Below are positions 7,984-16,690 of a stretch of 64,000 nt of DNA, one piece after another. Origin of the DNA: Streptomyces sp. CB02400 (GTDB lineage Bacteria; Actinomycetota; Actinomycetes; Streptomycetales; Streptomycetaceae); the NCBI RefSeq assembly GCF_001905725.1, contig NZ_LIWB01000012.1, positions 219,713-283,712 of the forward strand. The letters run 5' to 3'. Position 1 is the stretch's first letter, and each line of letters starts with the position of its first letter. A program made the position numbers and the translations under genes. The notes under the pieces were generated by a model that had not been told where the DNA came from, made no database searches, and saw nothing but the letters and a program-made list of their open reading frames with translations.

Positions 7984-8402
7984 CCCGCACAGCCAGCGAG
8001 CTGCCGCGCGGTCAGCGTCCGCCTCGGTGCCGGCGCACAAGCGGACGTGCACCACCTCGTACGGACGAGAGTGCACCCTCGCTGATGCACCGACGGGCTG
8101 GGGCCGGGAGTCCGCCGTCGTCTGTTCAGGGGCGACGGAGGAAGCCCGGCATGCGCTGATCGTCATGGGGCCGGACGTGTTGGACGGGTTGAGCGCAGCA
8201 GTACCTGGGCTGGAGCCCTCGGCGGTTTCGAAGTACTGCCGCTGAGCACCGTCCTCCTTCGGACGGGCCGGTGTTCATCGCCCCCGTCCGCGCGGGTGAG
8301 CCGGAGCTGCTGCCCACACCTCGTTGCACGCAAGCGTGTTCGACATTACGGTCCATGTTTTTACAGTGCGGTCATCCAGGGTTCGAGAGGCACACGAGGC
8401 GC
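7984..8402. other. Intergenic region upstream of the GH43 gene
   Basis: These 419 bases hold no gene I can support. A plus-strand frame from 8027 to 8245 encodes 72 residues with no recognised motif. A less GC-rich patch near 8338-8372 (GTTCGACATTACGG then a T-run) is the likely promoter region of the xylosidase gene. No clear terminator hairpin was found after the ABC ATPase. Confidence 0.4.
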
Positions 8403-10022
8403 ATGTGGCAACCAGCTGCCCAGATCATCCACAATCCGGTCCTGCCGGGTTCGCACCCGGATCCGTCCGCGCTGCGCGTGGGTGACGACTTCTACCTGGC
8501 GACCTCGACGTTCGAGTGGCACCCCGGCGTACGGCTGCACCACTCTCGTGACCTGGTGCGGTGGCGGCCGTTGGGCGGCGCTCTGGACACCACACGTCTG
8601 CTCGATCTCACCGGCTGCCCGGATTCCGGCGGCGTGTGGGCGCCGAACCTCTCCTACGCGGACGGCCTGTTCCATCTGGTCTACAGCAACGTCTCCACCT
8701 ACGCGGGAGGCTTCACCGACTGTCCCAACCACCTCACCACGGCGCCGTCGGTCCACGGCCCCTGGTCCGATCCCGTGCCGCTGCACGCGCGGGGCTTCGA
8801 TGCGTCCCTCTTCCACGACGGTCCCGAGAGCTGGCTGCTGAACCTGGTGCACGACTGGCGTCCGGGGCACGGCGGCTCGGCCGGTCTGGAGGCGACCCGC
8901 TATGACCGGTCCGCGCGCCGCCTGGTCGGTGACCCGGTGCGTATAGCGCTGCCGCCGCAGGCCGGCTGGATCGAGGGTCCCAACCTCTACCGGCGGGCCG
9001 GCTGGTACTACCTGCTGACCGCGGACGGCGGCACGGGCTACGACCACCAGGTCACCGTCGCCCGCTCCCGCACGCTGACCGGTCCGTACGAACGCGACCC
9101 GCACGGAGCTCTGATCACTGCCCGTCACCATCCGGACCTGGCTCTGCAGAAGGCCGGGCACGGCAGTCTCGTCGACGCCGGGAAGGGCCTGTGGTACCTG
9201 GCGTACCTCGTCGCGCGGCCCGAGGGCAGCCGGGGGCCGTGCGTGCTCGGCCGTGAGACCGCGCTGGCGCCCGTCGCCTGGACCGACGACGGATGGCCGC
9301 GCGTCCCCACCGGCCTGCCCGCCCTGGAGATTCCCGCCCCGGACCGGCCCGCCGACGACAACGAGGTGGCGCGGACCGAGGCCGGTGAGGTGGACGGCTT
9401 CGACCGGCCGGTGCTCGGGCCGCAGTGGTCCACACTGCGGCGCCCCGCGGCTCCCGACTGGGTTTCCCTCACGGCCCGTCCGTCCCATCTGCGGCTGCAC
9501 GGCGGCCGCTCCCCGCAGAGCCTGACCGGCCCCAGTCTGGTGGGCCGGCGGGTGACGTCCGCGGACGGTGCCTTCGAGGCGACGGTGGAGTACCGGCCGC
9601 GCTCCTTCCAGCACCTGGCCGGGATCACCGCGTACTACAACACGCGCAACTGGTACTTCCTGCACGTCACGGCGGACGACGAGGGGCGGGCGGTGCTGCG
9701 GGTGGCGGGCTGCGACCGCGGCGTGCTGAGCGTGGACGAAGCCGGCGAGGTATCCCTCGGTGAGATCCACCGCCTGCGTCTCGGCCTTGACCTGCGGGGG
9801 GCCGTCCTGCGTTTCCGTTACGCCACCGGCGACGACTGGCAGCCCCTCGGACCGCCGCTCGACGCCACCGTCCTGTCCGACGAGCACGCGGAAGAATTCG
9901 AGGACGGGCGGATCCGGGCTCTCGGCTTCACCGGCGCGTTCGTCGGCATGTGGGCCTGGGATCTCACCGGAGGCGGCCTGCCCGCCGACTTCGACGAGGC
10001 GACCTGGCACGCACTTCGTTAG
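8403..10022 (+). CDS. Glycoside hydrolase family 43 beta-xylosidase/arabinofuranosidase
   Basis: 539 residues from an ATG at 8403 (MWQPAAQIIHNPVLPG); the frame is open further upstream but homology starts here. There is no signal peptide, so it acts inside the cell on imported oligosaccharides. The N-terminal five-bladed propeller has the three GH43 acids: Asp20 in HPDPS (general base), Asp133 in GFDASLF (pKa modulator) and Glu191 in GWIEGPNLY (general acid). The C-terminal 200 residues form the beta-sandwich of XynB-like enzymes. Activity on xylose- or arabinose-containing oligosaccharides is expected. It is monocistronic here, 35 kb from the GH3 xylosidase cluster. The ribosome binding site is weak. 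Confidence 0.9.
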   Translation: MWQPAAQIIHNPVLPGSHPDPSALRVGDDFYLATSTFEWHPGVRLHHSRDLVRWRPLGGALDTTRLLDLTGCPDSGGVWAPNLSYADGLFHLVYSNVSTYAGGFTDCPNHLTTAPSVHGPWSDPVPLHARGFDASLFHDGPESWLLNLVHDWRPGHGGSAGLEATRYDRSARRLVGDPVRIALPPQAGWIEGPNLYRRAGWYYLLTADGGTGYDHQVTVARSRTLTGPYERDPHGALITARHHPDLALQKAGHGSLVDAGKGLWYLAYLVARPEGSRGPCVLGRETALAPVAWTDDGWPRVPTGLPALEIPAPDRPADDNEVARTEAGEVDGFDRPVLGPQWSTLRRPAAPDWVSLTARPSHLRLHGGRSPQSLTGPSLVGRRVTSADGAFEATVEYRPRSFQHLAGITAYYNTRNWYFLHVTADDEGRAVLRVAGCDRGVLSVDEAGEVSLGEIHRLRLGLDLRGAVLRFRYATGDDWQPLGPPLDATVLSDEHAEEFEDGRIRALGFTGAFVGMWAWDLTGGGLPADFDEATWHALR

Positions 10023-10408
10023 CACCGTGAAGCGCCGTCATCACTTCCGGGGGAGAGGCCGTCAGGGAAGGGCTGCCCATGTCCTTCCCTTCGGGCCGGT
10101 CCTGCCCGCGATGCCGCGGCGGCATGAGCCGTGGCGTGCCGGCTGAAGTTCTCGGGAACCGGGGCCGGCGGCCAGAACGGCTCCAGCGCCCTGGTGAACG
10201 GCACGGGAGCCTCGTACGTTGCTGTCCCTCGCCCCGGAGGCACCATCACCCGTTCAGTGACCACGCCGAAAAGGCTTGCGCAATGCCGGCTCGCTCCTCC
10301 TCGGTCAGCTCGTCCAGTCGGTCCTGACCCGCCCGGCCAGGGCTTGTCCTGTGCCGTCTCCTGCGCCCACCCGCAGGCCGGCTTCGGGGACGACGAGGCG
10401 GAAGAGGG

Positions 10409-10525
10409 CGGTTCAAGCTGCCCGTCGCGGCGGACTCCGTCCTCATCCCGTCCCTGCCGACCCTCTCGGACGTCTTCGGCACCGGCTACCACGCCGCCGT
10501 GGCGGGCGGCGTCAACGAGCGCACC
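10409..10525 (+). pseudogene. Fragment of a zinc-dependent alcohol dehydrogenase
   Basis: An open stretch of about 39 codons with no start encodes RFKLPVAADSVLIPSLPTLS followed by DVFGTGYHAAVAGGV. This matches the region of zinc-type alcohol or formaldehyde dehydrogenases where the catalytic domain leads into the cofactor domain (LSDV-x-GT-x-HAAV). Nothing before or after in the same frame continues the family, so it is an isolated relic. Bases 10023-10408 hold no gene I can support. Confidence 0.5.
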
Positions 10526-10690
10526 CCCGGCCCGCGTCCCCGGAGAGCAGGGCCCTGAACCCGTCCCACTCGCACGCGACGATGCCGAACAGCTTCTCGA
10601 GTTCGACCACGGTTTCGTCGAGCAGGCCGTAGTCCGGCTGGTAGCGCTTGGCTCCTCGGCGCGGTCCTCTTGCGCACCTGACGTTCCGCC
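10512..10690 (-). pseudogene. Unrecognised coding fragment without a start
   Basis: A minus-strand stretch ends in TGA at 10512 and encodes AKRYQPDYGLLDETVVEL, then EKLFGIVACEWDGFRALL. The acidic/hydrophobic pattern and third-position GC bias look coding. No plausible start codon with an RBS is present in frame, and it overlaps the end of the dehydrogenase relic on the other strand. I do not recognise the family. It is most likely the C-terminal end of a decayed gene. Confidence 0.35.
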
Positions 10691-10698
10691 TCGTTGAC

Positions 10699-11610
10699 TC
10701 ACCGCTGCCCCGGAACGTGTGCCACCAGCCGCAGCCGCTGCTCGCACCTGCCCACCCGTACCGTCTGCCCCCACGTCAGCTCCAGGGCATCGCCCTCCAC
10801 GCCGTCCCCGAAGGCGACGAGACGTTCGGACTCGACGGTGAGGCGCAGCCGGCCGGTGGCGGCGAGTTCACCGGCCACCAGGGACGTCCCGGTGGCCGGC
10901 GACGGCCAGGCCTCGCGGACGAACCAGAGCAGGCGGTCCTCCGTGGGGTGCGGCAGGCGCAGGGCGCTGCCCCGCTCCTGCCACACCGACCGGAGCCAGC
11001 CGGTCGCGCCGGTGCCGGTGCCCACCAGCACCCCGGAGGAGGCCTGGGCCTCGACGACACCCCCGTCGCCCTCCAGGCCCAGGCGGTACCTGGCCGTCTG
11101 GTGTCCGACGGCGCCGAGGTAGATCTCGTTGAGCGCGACCAGCCGCTGGGTGTCGTCGGCGACGGCCTCGACCATGGTGAGTTCATCCACCCGGGCCGTG
11201 GACGCGTCGCGCAGCAGCGCCGCCGCGTCGGCCGCCCGGTGCCGTACCAGTACGCCGGGGTTGCGCCCCGGCTCGGGATCGACACCGACCACCGGCTGCC
11301 CGGCGAGGTACTTGGCCACGTTGGCCACCAGCCCGTCCTGTCCCACCACGACCACGATGTCCTCCGGGGCGAACAGGAAACGGTCCAGGTCGCTCCGCTC
11401 CACCCGGGCCTGCCGCCAGGTCAGCGGGACCGCGGCCGCCACCTCGGCCAGCGCACGGTGCGCGCGGCGGTGGCGTTCGGCGACTTCCCCGAGGTCCCGG
11501 CCCCGGGAGGAGAGGAAGAAGGCGGCCTGTCCATGGGTGCCGTGCCGGGCCACCAGTTCCTCGTACTCCGTGGTGCGGTGGACCAGGACGGCCCGCGGGG
11601 CGAGACTCAT
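10699..11610 (-). CDS. NAD-kinase-like (ATP-NAD kinase fold) protein
   Basis: 303 residues. The segment VVVVGQDGLVANVAKYLAGQPVVGVDPEP around residue 90 corresponds to the GGDG(T)-and-NxG region of NAD and diacylglycerol kinases, with GQDG replacing GGDG. SSGVLVGTGTGATGWLRSV near residue 200 matches the T-G-(S/A)-T-A/G-W/Y part of the NAD kinase C-terminal domain. The polyphosphate-binding Gly-Gly-Asp is altered, so activity on NAD is uncertain. The ATG overlaps the SPFH gene stop by four bases, so the two are coupled and probably act together. The operon lies behind tandem palindromes at 12658-12711. Confidence 0.75.
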   Translation of the reverse strand: MSLAPRAVLVHRTTEYEELVARHGTHGQAAFFLSSRGRDLGEVAERHRRAHRALAEVAAAVPLTWRQARVERSDLDRFLFAPEDIVVVVGQDGLVANVAKYLAGQPVVGVDPEPGRNPGVLVRHRAADAAALLRDASTARVDELTMVEAVADDTQRLVALNEIYLGAVGHQTARYRLGLEGDGGVVEAQASSGVLVGTGTGATGWLRSVWQERGSALRLPHPTEDRLLWFVREAWPSPATGTSLVAGELAATGRLRLTVESERLVAFGDGVEGDALELTWGQTVRVGRCEQRLRLVAHVPGQR

Positions 11611-12644
11611 CCCCGGGCCCCGCCGCCGAGCCGGGCCAGCAGCCCGGTCAGCACGTCCGGCGAGACGGTCACGCTGTCGATGTGCGGCAGGTTCTCCGCC
11701 AGCCGTGTCCCGGTGAGCGCGTGCAGCGTCGCCACGTCGACATCGCCGTGGACGCGCAGCCAGGCCGCCTGGGCCTCGGCCCGGGCCTCGCCGACCTCGC
11801 GAGCCGCCTGGGCCTCCGCGCGGGCGAGCGCCGTCGAACGGGCGGCCTCGGCCTCGGCGAGCTTGACCGTGCGCGCCGCCTCGGCCTGTGCACGCACCTG
11901 GTCCGCCGCCGCGCCCTCCTCCGCCTCGCGGCGCGCGTTCGCCCCGCGCTGTTCCACCAACCGTTCCTCGCGGCGGGCGAGTTCGATCTGGCTGGCCAGT
12001 TCGTTCTCGGCGATGGCGCGCTCGCGCTCGACGGCGACGGCCCGCCGCTCGTACGTCGCCCGGTCGGCCTCCTGCTGGATCAGCTCCCGGGCGGGCGTAC
12101 GCAGCGCGCGCTCCACCTCCGCCTCGGGACGCACCGCCATGACCCGTACGGCCACCACCTCGATCCCGGTGGCCGGCAGCCGCGGCTCGGCGCCGAGGCC
12201 CGCCGCGATCCGGTCGCGCACCGCGGCCACCCCGTCGACCAGCGCCGCGGACAGCGGGGTGCGGGCCAGCACGTCCAGCGCGTGCTGCTGGGCCGTCTCG
12301 GTGAGCAGTGTGCCCAATTGTTCCAGCGGGGCCCCGCGCCAGGCTCCGGTGTCGGGGTCGACGGAGAAGTCCAGGCGGGCCGCGGCGAGTGCCGGGTCGC
12401 CGATCCGGTAGGTGACGGTCGCCTGCACCGACACGTCCTGGAAATCGGCCGTGCGGGCGCGGAAGGTCATGGCCAACTCCCGGTCCTCGACCGGCACCTC
12501 GGAGAGCGCGGCGGTCAACGGACGGAACCAGAAGCCGAGTCCTGGTCCGTCGTGCACCAGCTTGCCGCCGCGGTGGTGACGGATGTGAGCCGTGGGCGTG
12601 GAACGCAGGTGGCGCCAGCCCAGACGCCGGGTGATGTCGGCCAT
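11607..12644 (-). CDS. SPFH/band-7 domain protein
   Basis: 345 residues, ATG preceded by GAAGGAGATC, a strong RBS. Residues 30-190 are a band-7/SPFH domain (ELAMTFRARTADFQDVSVQA; ATGIEVVAVRVMAVRP). Residues 190-290 are a long charged Ala/Glu/Arg coiled coil, as in prohibitin and flotillin-like proteins. There is no N-terminal membrane helix, so attachment would rely on a partner or a hairpin not visible here. SPFH proteins form ring or cage scaffolds. Coupling to an NAD-kinase-like gene suggests a scaffold for nucleotide metabolism or signalling; that role is inferred. Confidence 0.88.
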   Translation of the reverse strand: MADITRRLGWRHLRSTPTAHIRHHRGGKLVHDGPGLGFWFRPLTAALSEVPVEDRELAMTFRARTADFQDVSVQATVTYRIGDPALAAARLDFSVDPDTGAWRGAPLEQLGTLLTETAQQHALDVLARTPLSAALVDGVAAVRDRIAAGLGAEPRLPATGIEVVAVRVMAVRPEAEVERALRTPARELIQQEADRATYERRAVAVERERAIAENELASQIELARREERLVEQRGANARREAEEGAAADQVRAQAEAARTVKLAEAEAARSTALARAEAQAAREVGEARAEAQAAWLRVHGDVDVATLHALTGTRLAENLPHIDSVTVSPDVLTGLLARLGGGARG

Positions 12645-12657
12645 GGGATCTCCTTCT

Positions 12658-12711
12658 TTCTCGTCCCATTGACGATAATGCGGAGCCCTCTTATCGTCAA
12701 GAGGACGAGAA
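12658..12711. promoter_or_regulatory. Two tandem 21-bp palindromes upstream of the SPFH operon
   Basis: Site A (12658-12678) is TTCTCGTC-N5-GACGATAA and site B (12691-12711) is TTATCGTC-N5-GACGAGAA. Each has 8-base arms with one mismatch and a 5-base spacer, and the two sites are mirror images about a 12-base centre. The inner arms TTGACGATAA (12669-12678) and TTATCGTCAA (12691-12700) are exact reverse complements. The nearer site ends 13 bases from the SPFH start, so binding there should block transcription or initiation. No regulator gene lies next to it. A nucleotide-sensing repressor such as the NrtR family is one candidate, unproven. Confidence 0.7.
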
Positions 12712-12851
12712 TGAGGGGTGGGTGTGGCGTAGCCGTCGCGCCTGTAGGCAGGGGAGCCGACGGCTGATTTCGGCTGGGCTGGGGCGCGGGCTGGTCCAAC
12801 GGGCGCGCAGGCGTCGCCGGAGACTGAGCCGTCTCCCACCCGACGGCGGCA

Positions 12852-13036
12852 CCCGGGCAGCAGGCCCTGCCGGCCCTGGCCCACCTGTGGTGCGGCGACA
12901 CCTGCGTGCGCAAGGCGGCACGGAACGAACGTCCGGGTCCTCACGGACCTGTCCGGGCGACTGCTGTGGGCCTCACCCGCGCTGCCCGGCGCCACGCACG
13001 ACCCGGCCGCAGCCCGCGGGCTGAAAAGGTCTGCGT
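12852..13036 (+). mobile_element. Internally deleted IS5-group transposase remnant
   Basis: Two pieces of a DDE transposase sit in different frames. About 12852-12915 encodes PGQQALPALAHLWCGDT, the early segment typical of IS5-group transposases (ALxxLAHLRxGDTY). From 12916 the frame encodes RHGTNVRVLTDLSGRLLWAS then PALPGATHDPAAARG, the DDE core segment. The roughly 100 residues between them are missing, and nothing recognisable follows GLKR. The rest of 12712-13153 shows no gene. Confidence 0.6.
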
Positions 13037-13153
13037 TCTCGCGGCTTCCGCGACTACCTGCAGGTCACCCGACGCACTCCTCGCGGCGCCCTGCCGGATC
13101 CGGGCTGCGTTACCCTACGGCCGATCAGGACCACACCACGTTGGGGGGCGGGC

Positions 13154-13669
13154 ATGGGGGTGCGGGGCGAGGCGATCCTGGCCCAGCTCGGCTCTCTTCC
13201 AGCCCACGTGCGCGCGGACCACATCCGTGTCCTCGAGACGGCCGTACGGGCCGCTCCCCGGATGTGGACCCGCCGAAGGGGCGTCCGAATGCAGTGGATC
13301 ACGCTCCGTGACGGCGACGACGCCGTCGTGGCGCAGGTGGACTTCGGCGAACTGGGCAAGCACGTCGACTGGGACGGTCCACGGTCCGCCCGCTCTTTCG
13401 CCGGTGCCCTGCGGGAAGAGCTGGGAACGAACCGGTGCGCCGCTTTGGTCTACGGGAACGCGGTCGACTCGCGCACATGGGGTTGGGTCCTCCCGCTCCT
13501 GCTCGGGCAGCTACCCAGGCTGGACACGGCGGTGATGGTCGATGTCGAACACCGCACCGGAGCCCGATCCACCTTCTCGTTGCCGATCAAGTACCGGCGC
13601 CTGCCCGTCCGACGCCTGCGGTTCGAGGAGGACGTGTACGCGATCCTGCGGTGTGCCAGGAACACGTGA
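13154..13669 (+). CDS. Hypothetical protein, 171 residues
   Basis: ATG start after a G-rich stretch (TTGGGGGG) that can act as an RBS. The protein has mixed alpha/beta character, no signal peptide and no membrane helix. Features seen are TWGWVLPLLLGQLPRLDTAV in the centre and a basic RRLPVRRLRF near the C-terminus. I recognise no domain. Codon bias is normal for the region and the frame is intact, so it is probably a real gene. It stands alone between a transposase remnant and the MMPL operon. Bases 13670-13898 hold only a short minus-strand coding-like tail ending at 13738. Confidence 0.55.
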   Translation: MGVRGEAILAQLGSLPAHVRADHIRVLETAVRAAPRMWTRRRGVRMQWITLRDGDDAVVAQVDFGELGKHVDWDGPRSARSFAGALREELGTNRCAALVYGNAVDSRTWGWVLPLLLGQLPRLDTAVMVDVEHRTGARSTFSLPIKYRRLPVRRLRFEEDVYAILRCARNT

Positions 13670-13898
13670 CCCGTGTTCCACGCCTCACCGAGGGTCTCCG
13701 TGCTCTCGTTGGAGCGGTAGCGGCAGGGCAAAGCGCTCTATTTGTCGTGGAGTTCGGCGAGGACCATGGGTGGATTCGGGATCACGGAGACGATGCGTTC
13801 CCCGAAGAGGTCGGAAAGAGCGAGAAGAGCGGGGGGAACGAGGAAGGACGGGGCCGCTGTGCGGGCCCCGTCCTCCGGACTGCGGTCCGGTGCGCGGG

Positions 13899-16067
13899 TC
13901 AGACCGGGACGGGGGTCTCGTCGCGTGTCTCCGCGTCCAGCCGCCGGTTCAGCTTCTCGCCCTCGATGTCGAGGTCGGGCAGGGCCTTGTCGACGGGCCC
14001 CGGCAGCCACCAGGCGGCGCGGCCGAGCAGGGACATCACCGCCGGGACCAGCGCCATGCGGACGACGAAGGCGTCGATGACCACGCCGACGGCGAGGGCG
14101 AACCCGATGGATTTGATGATCGGGTCGTCCATCAGGACGAAGCCTCCGAACACGGACGTCATGATGAGCGCGGCGGCCGTGACGACACGGGCGTTGTGGC
14201 CCATGCCGCTGACCATGGCCGCCTGCGGGTCGGCGCCGTGGACGAAGTCCTCGCGCATGCGGGAGACGAGGAAGACCTCGTAGTCCATGGCGAGGCCGAA
14301 CAGGATGCCGATGAGCAGGATCGGCAGGAAGCTCACCAGCGGGCCGGGGGTGTCGACGCCCACCAGGCCGGCGAGGTGGCCCTCCTGGAAGATGGCGACG
14401 GTGATGCCGAAGGTCGCGCCCACGGTGAGCAGGAAGCCCAGGGCCGCCTTCAGCGGTACCAGGACCGACCGGAAGACCAGCATGAGCAGCAGGATGGACA
14501 GGCCCACGACCAGGAGCAGATACACCGGCAGGGCGTCGGCGAGCTTCTCCGAGACGTCGATGCCCAGGGCGGTCGCGCCGGTGAGGGCGATGTCGGCGCC
14601 CTCGATGTCCGCGACCCGGTCACGGATGTCGTGGACGGCGTCCTCGGTGGCGACGGCGGTCGGACCGGCCTCGGGGATGACGGCCAGCAGGGCGGTGGTG
14701 CCCTGTTCGTTCAGTTGCGGCGGGGCCACGGTCAGGATGCCGTCGGTGTCCTTGATGAGGGCGGTGGCCTTCTCGGCGGCCGCCCCGGTGGACTGCGCGT
14801 CCTCACCGTTGACGACGGCGATGAGACGGCCGTTGAAGCCCTCGCCGAAGCCCTCGGACGTCAGGTCGTACGCCTCTCGTGCGGGGGAGCCCTCGGCGGC
14901 GGTGCCCGCGTCCGGGAGGGCCATGCGCATGTCCTGGGCCGGGAGGGTGAGCGCGCCCAGGCCGAGGATGCCGACGACCAGGAGCGGTACGCGCAGCTTG
15001 GTGACGAGCCGGCCCCAGGTGAAGCCGAAGCCCTCGGTGACGGCGCCCTCCTCGGCGGGCTTTCCGCCCGCGTGGCGCTGCTTGCGCGGCAGGATCTTGT
15101 CGCCGGCGAAGGAGAGGAAGGCCGGCAGCAGGGTGAGGGCGACCAGCACGGCGACGGCGACGGTGCCCGCCGCGGCCAGGCCCATCACGCTCAGGAAGGG
15201 AATGCCGACGACGGAGAGGCCCGCCAGGGCGATGACGACGGTGGCACCGGCGAAGACGACGGCGGAGCCGGCGGTGCCGGTCGCGCGGCCGGCGGCCTCC
15301 TCGGGCCGGAGGCCCTCGGCGAGGTACTGGCGGTAGCGGGAGGTGATGAAGAGCGAGTAGTCGATGCCGACGGCCAGGCCCAGCATCAGCGCCAGGATGG
15401 GGGCGGTGGAGGTCAGTTCGATGACACCGGTCAGGGAGAAGAGGCCGGCCATGCCGACCGCGACGCCGATCAGCGCGTTCAGCAGGGTCATGCCGGCGGC
15501 GACCAGCGAGCCGAAGGTGACGACCAGGACCACCGCGGCGACCAGGACGCCGAGCGCCTCGGTGGAGCCGACCTCCACCTCACCGCCCATGACCTCGCCG
15601 CCGTGCTCGACCCGCAGGCCCTGGGCGTCGGCGCCGACGGCCTCGTAGGCCGACTTCTGCTCGTCGGTGACCTCGTCGGCAGCCTCGTCGAACTGCACCT
15701 GGATCAGGGCGTAGCGGCCGTCCTGGGAGACGGAGCCGACCTGGAACGGGTCCATGGCGGCGGTGACGCCGTCGATCTCGGAGGCTTCCTTCACCACGGG
15801 CGCCACCGCGGTGGGGGACAGCTCCTCACCCTCGGGCGCGGCGACGACGATGGTGCCGGTTGCCCCGCCGGCCTGCGGGAACTGCCGGTCGAGGTCGTCC
15901 AGCGCCCGCTGGGACTCGGTGCCCGGCATGGAGAACTTGTCGCTGGTCGGGCCCATCAGGGCGGCGGCTCCGACACCCAGCAGGGTCAGCAGGAGCAGCC
16001 AGACCGCGGCTATTCGGCCTCTTCTGCGGAAGGAGAACCGCCCGAGCCGGTACAGCAAGGTCGCCAT
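13899..16067 (-). CDS. MMPL/RND-family membrane transporter
   Basis: 722 residues with the duplicated MMPL plan: a helix near residue 20, an extracytoplasmic domain to about 170, five helices to about 345, a second cytoplasmic link, a second external domain and five or six more helices. The two family motifs are present once per half: LAVGIDYSLFITSRYR and FGLAMDYEVFLVSRMRED. MMPL proteins use the proton gradient to move lipids or hydrophobic drugs. The TetR gene lies 26 bases upstream on the same strand, so both are probably transcribed together from the TetR operator promoter and induced by a ligand of that regulator. Confidence 0.92.
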   Translation of the reverse strand: MATLLYRLGRFSFRRRGRIAAVWLLLLTLLGVGAAALMGPTSDKFSMPGTESQRALDDLDRQFPQAGGATGTIVVAAPEGEELSPTAVAPVVKEASEIDGVTAAMDPFQVGSVSQDGRYALIQVQFDEAADEVTDEQKSAYEAVGADAQGLRVEHGGEVMGGEVEVGSTEALGVLVAAVVLVVTFGSLVAAGMTLLNALIGVAVGMAGLFSLTGVIELTSTAPILALMLGLAVGIDYSLFITSRYRQYLAEGLRPEEAAGRATGTAGSAVVFAGATVVIALAGLSVVGIPFLSVMGLAAAGTVAVAVLVALTLLPAFLSFAGDKILPRKQRHAGGKPAEEGAVTEGFGFTWGRLVTKLRVPLLVVGILGLGALTLPAQDMRMALPDAGTAAEGSPAREAYDLTSEGFGEGFNGRLIAVVNGEDAQSTGAAAEKATALIKDTDGILTVAPPQLNEQGTTALLAVIPEAGPTAVATEDAVHDIRDRVADIEGADIALTGATALGIDVSEKLADALPVYLLLVVGLSILLLMLVFRSVLVPLKAALGFLLTVGATFGITVAIFQEGHLAGLVGVDTPGPLVSFLPILLIGILFGLAMDYEVFLVSRMREDFVHGADPQAAMVSGMGHNARVVTAAALIMTSVFGGFVLMDDPIIKSIGFALAVGVVIDAFVVRMALVPAVMSLLGRAAWWLPGPVDKALPDLDIEGEKLNRRLDAETRDETPVPV

Positions 16068-16093
16068 GGAAGAGGGGTCTTTCCGTTAGGGGG

Positions 16094-16642
16094 TCAACTG
16101 GGGGTGTGGTCAAGCGTCCGCAGCGCACTGCGGATCATTTCGGCACGCAGCACCTCGTCCGGCGCCACCTCGTCATCGGTGGCACCGGTGATGAAGACAC
16201 CGCCCAGCACCATCCACGCCGCCACCCGGGCCGGCGGGTGCTGCGAGCGGCCGGCCAGCGCGTCCAGCAGCCGGTCCGCCAACTCGATGACGTTGAGGTC
16301 CTGGTGGCAGGACATCTCGGCGATGTCCTCGAAGAGGAGCCGGATCTCGCGGCGGAACCGCAGCGTCAGGTCGACGTATCCGACGACGGTCTCCTCCACC
16401 AGCCGGCCGCCCTCCAGCCCGGCCACGCGGTCGAGCAGCGCGGCGAGGGCGTCCTGAGCCGGGGTCAGCAGTTCGGTGAAGATCTTTTCCTTGCCGGCGA
16501 AGTGGTAGAGGAGTGACGCCTTCGAGCAGCCCACGTCAGAGGCGATGTCCTGCAACGAGGTGCCGCGGAAGCCGTGCACGGCGAACAGTCGCAGTGCCGA
16601 CTCCAGGATCTGACCGCGCATGGCGGAGGCGGAGCGTGCCAT
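16094..16642 (-). CDS. TetR/AcrR-family transcriptional repressor
   Basis: 182 residues. The helix-turn-helix is clear at about residues 8-55: ILESALRLFAVHGFRGTSLQ, DIASDVGCSKASLLYHFAGK. The C-terminal ligand domain is variable, as expected. A perfect inverted repeat ends 13 bases upstream of its start, so it is almost certainly autoregulated. With the MMPL transporter directly downstream, the simplest model is a drug- or lipid-sensing repressor of its own efflux operon. The ligand cannot be read from the sequence. Confidence 0.93.
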   Translation of the reverse strand: MARSASAMRGQILESALRLFAVHGFRGTSLQDIASDVGCSKASLLYHFAGKEKIFTELLTPAQDALAALLDRVAGLEGGRLVEETVVGYVDLTLRFRREIRLLFEDIAEMSCHQDLNVIELADRLLDALAGRSQHPPARVAAWMVLGGVFITGATDDEVAPDEVLRAEMIRSALRTLDHTPS

Positions 16643-16654
16643 GACCCAACCATA

Positions 16655-16690
16655 ACTGTCCGATCGGTCAGAACTGACCGATCGGACAGT
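16655..16690. promoter_or_regulatory. Long perfect TetR-type operator
   Basis: Seventeen-base arms ACTGTCCGATCGGTCAG (16655-16671) and CTGACCGATCGGACAGT (16674-16690) are exact reverse complements around two bases. Each arm also holds the self-complementary CCGATCGG core, so the site can be read as two overlapping palindromes, the QacR-like pattern for two dimers. It lies directly in front of the tetR gene. Confidence 0.88.

Noticed and set aside
13542..16457. A 971-codon plus-strand open frame opposite the MMPL and TetR genes
   Set aside because: Extremely Gly/Asp/Gln-rich low-complexity sequence antisense to two clear genes; a shadow frame.
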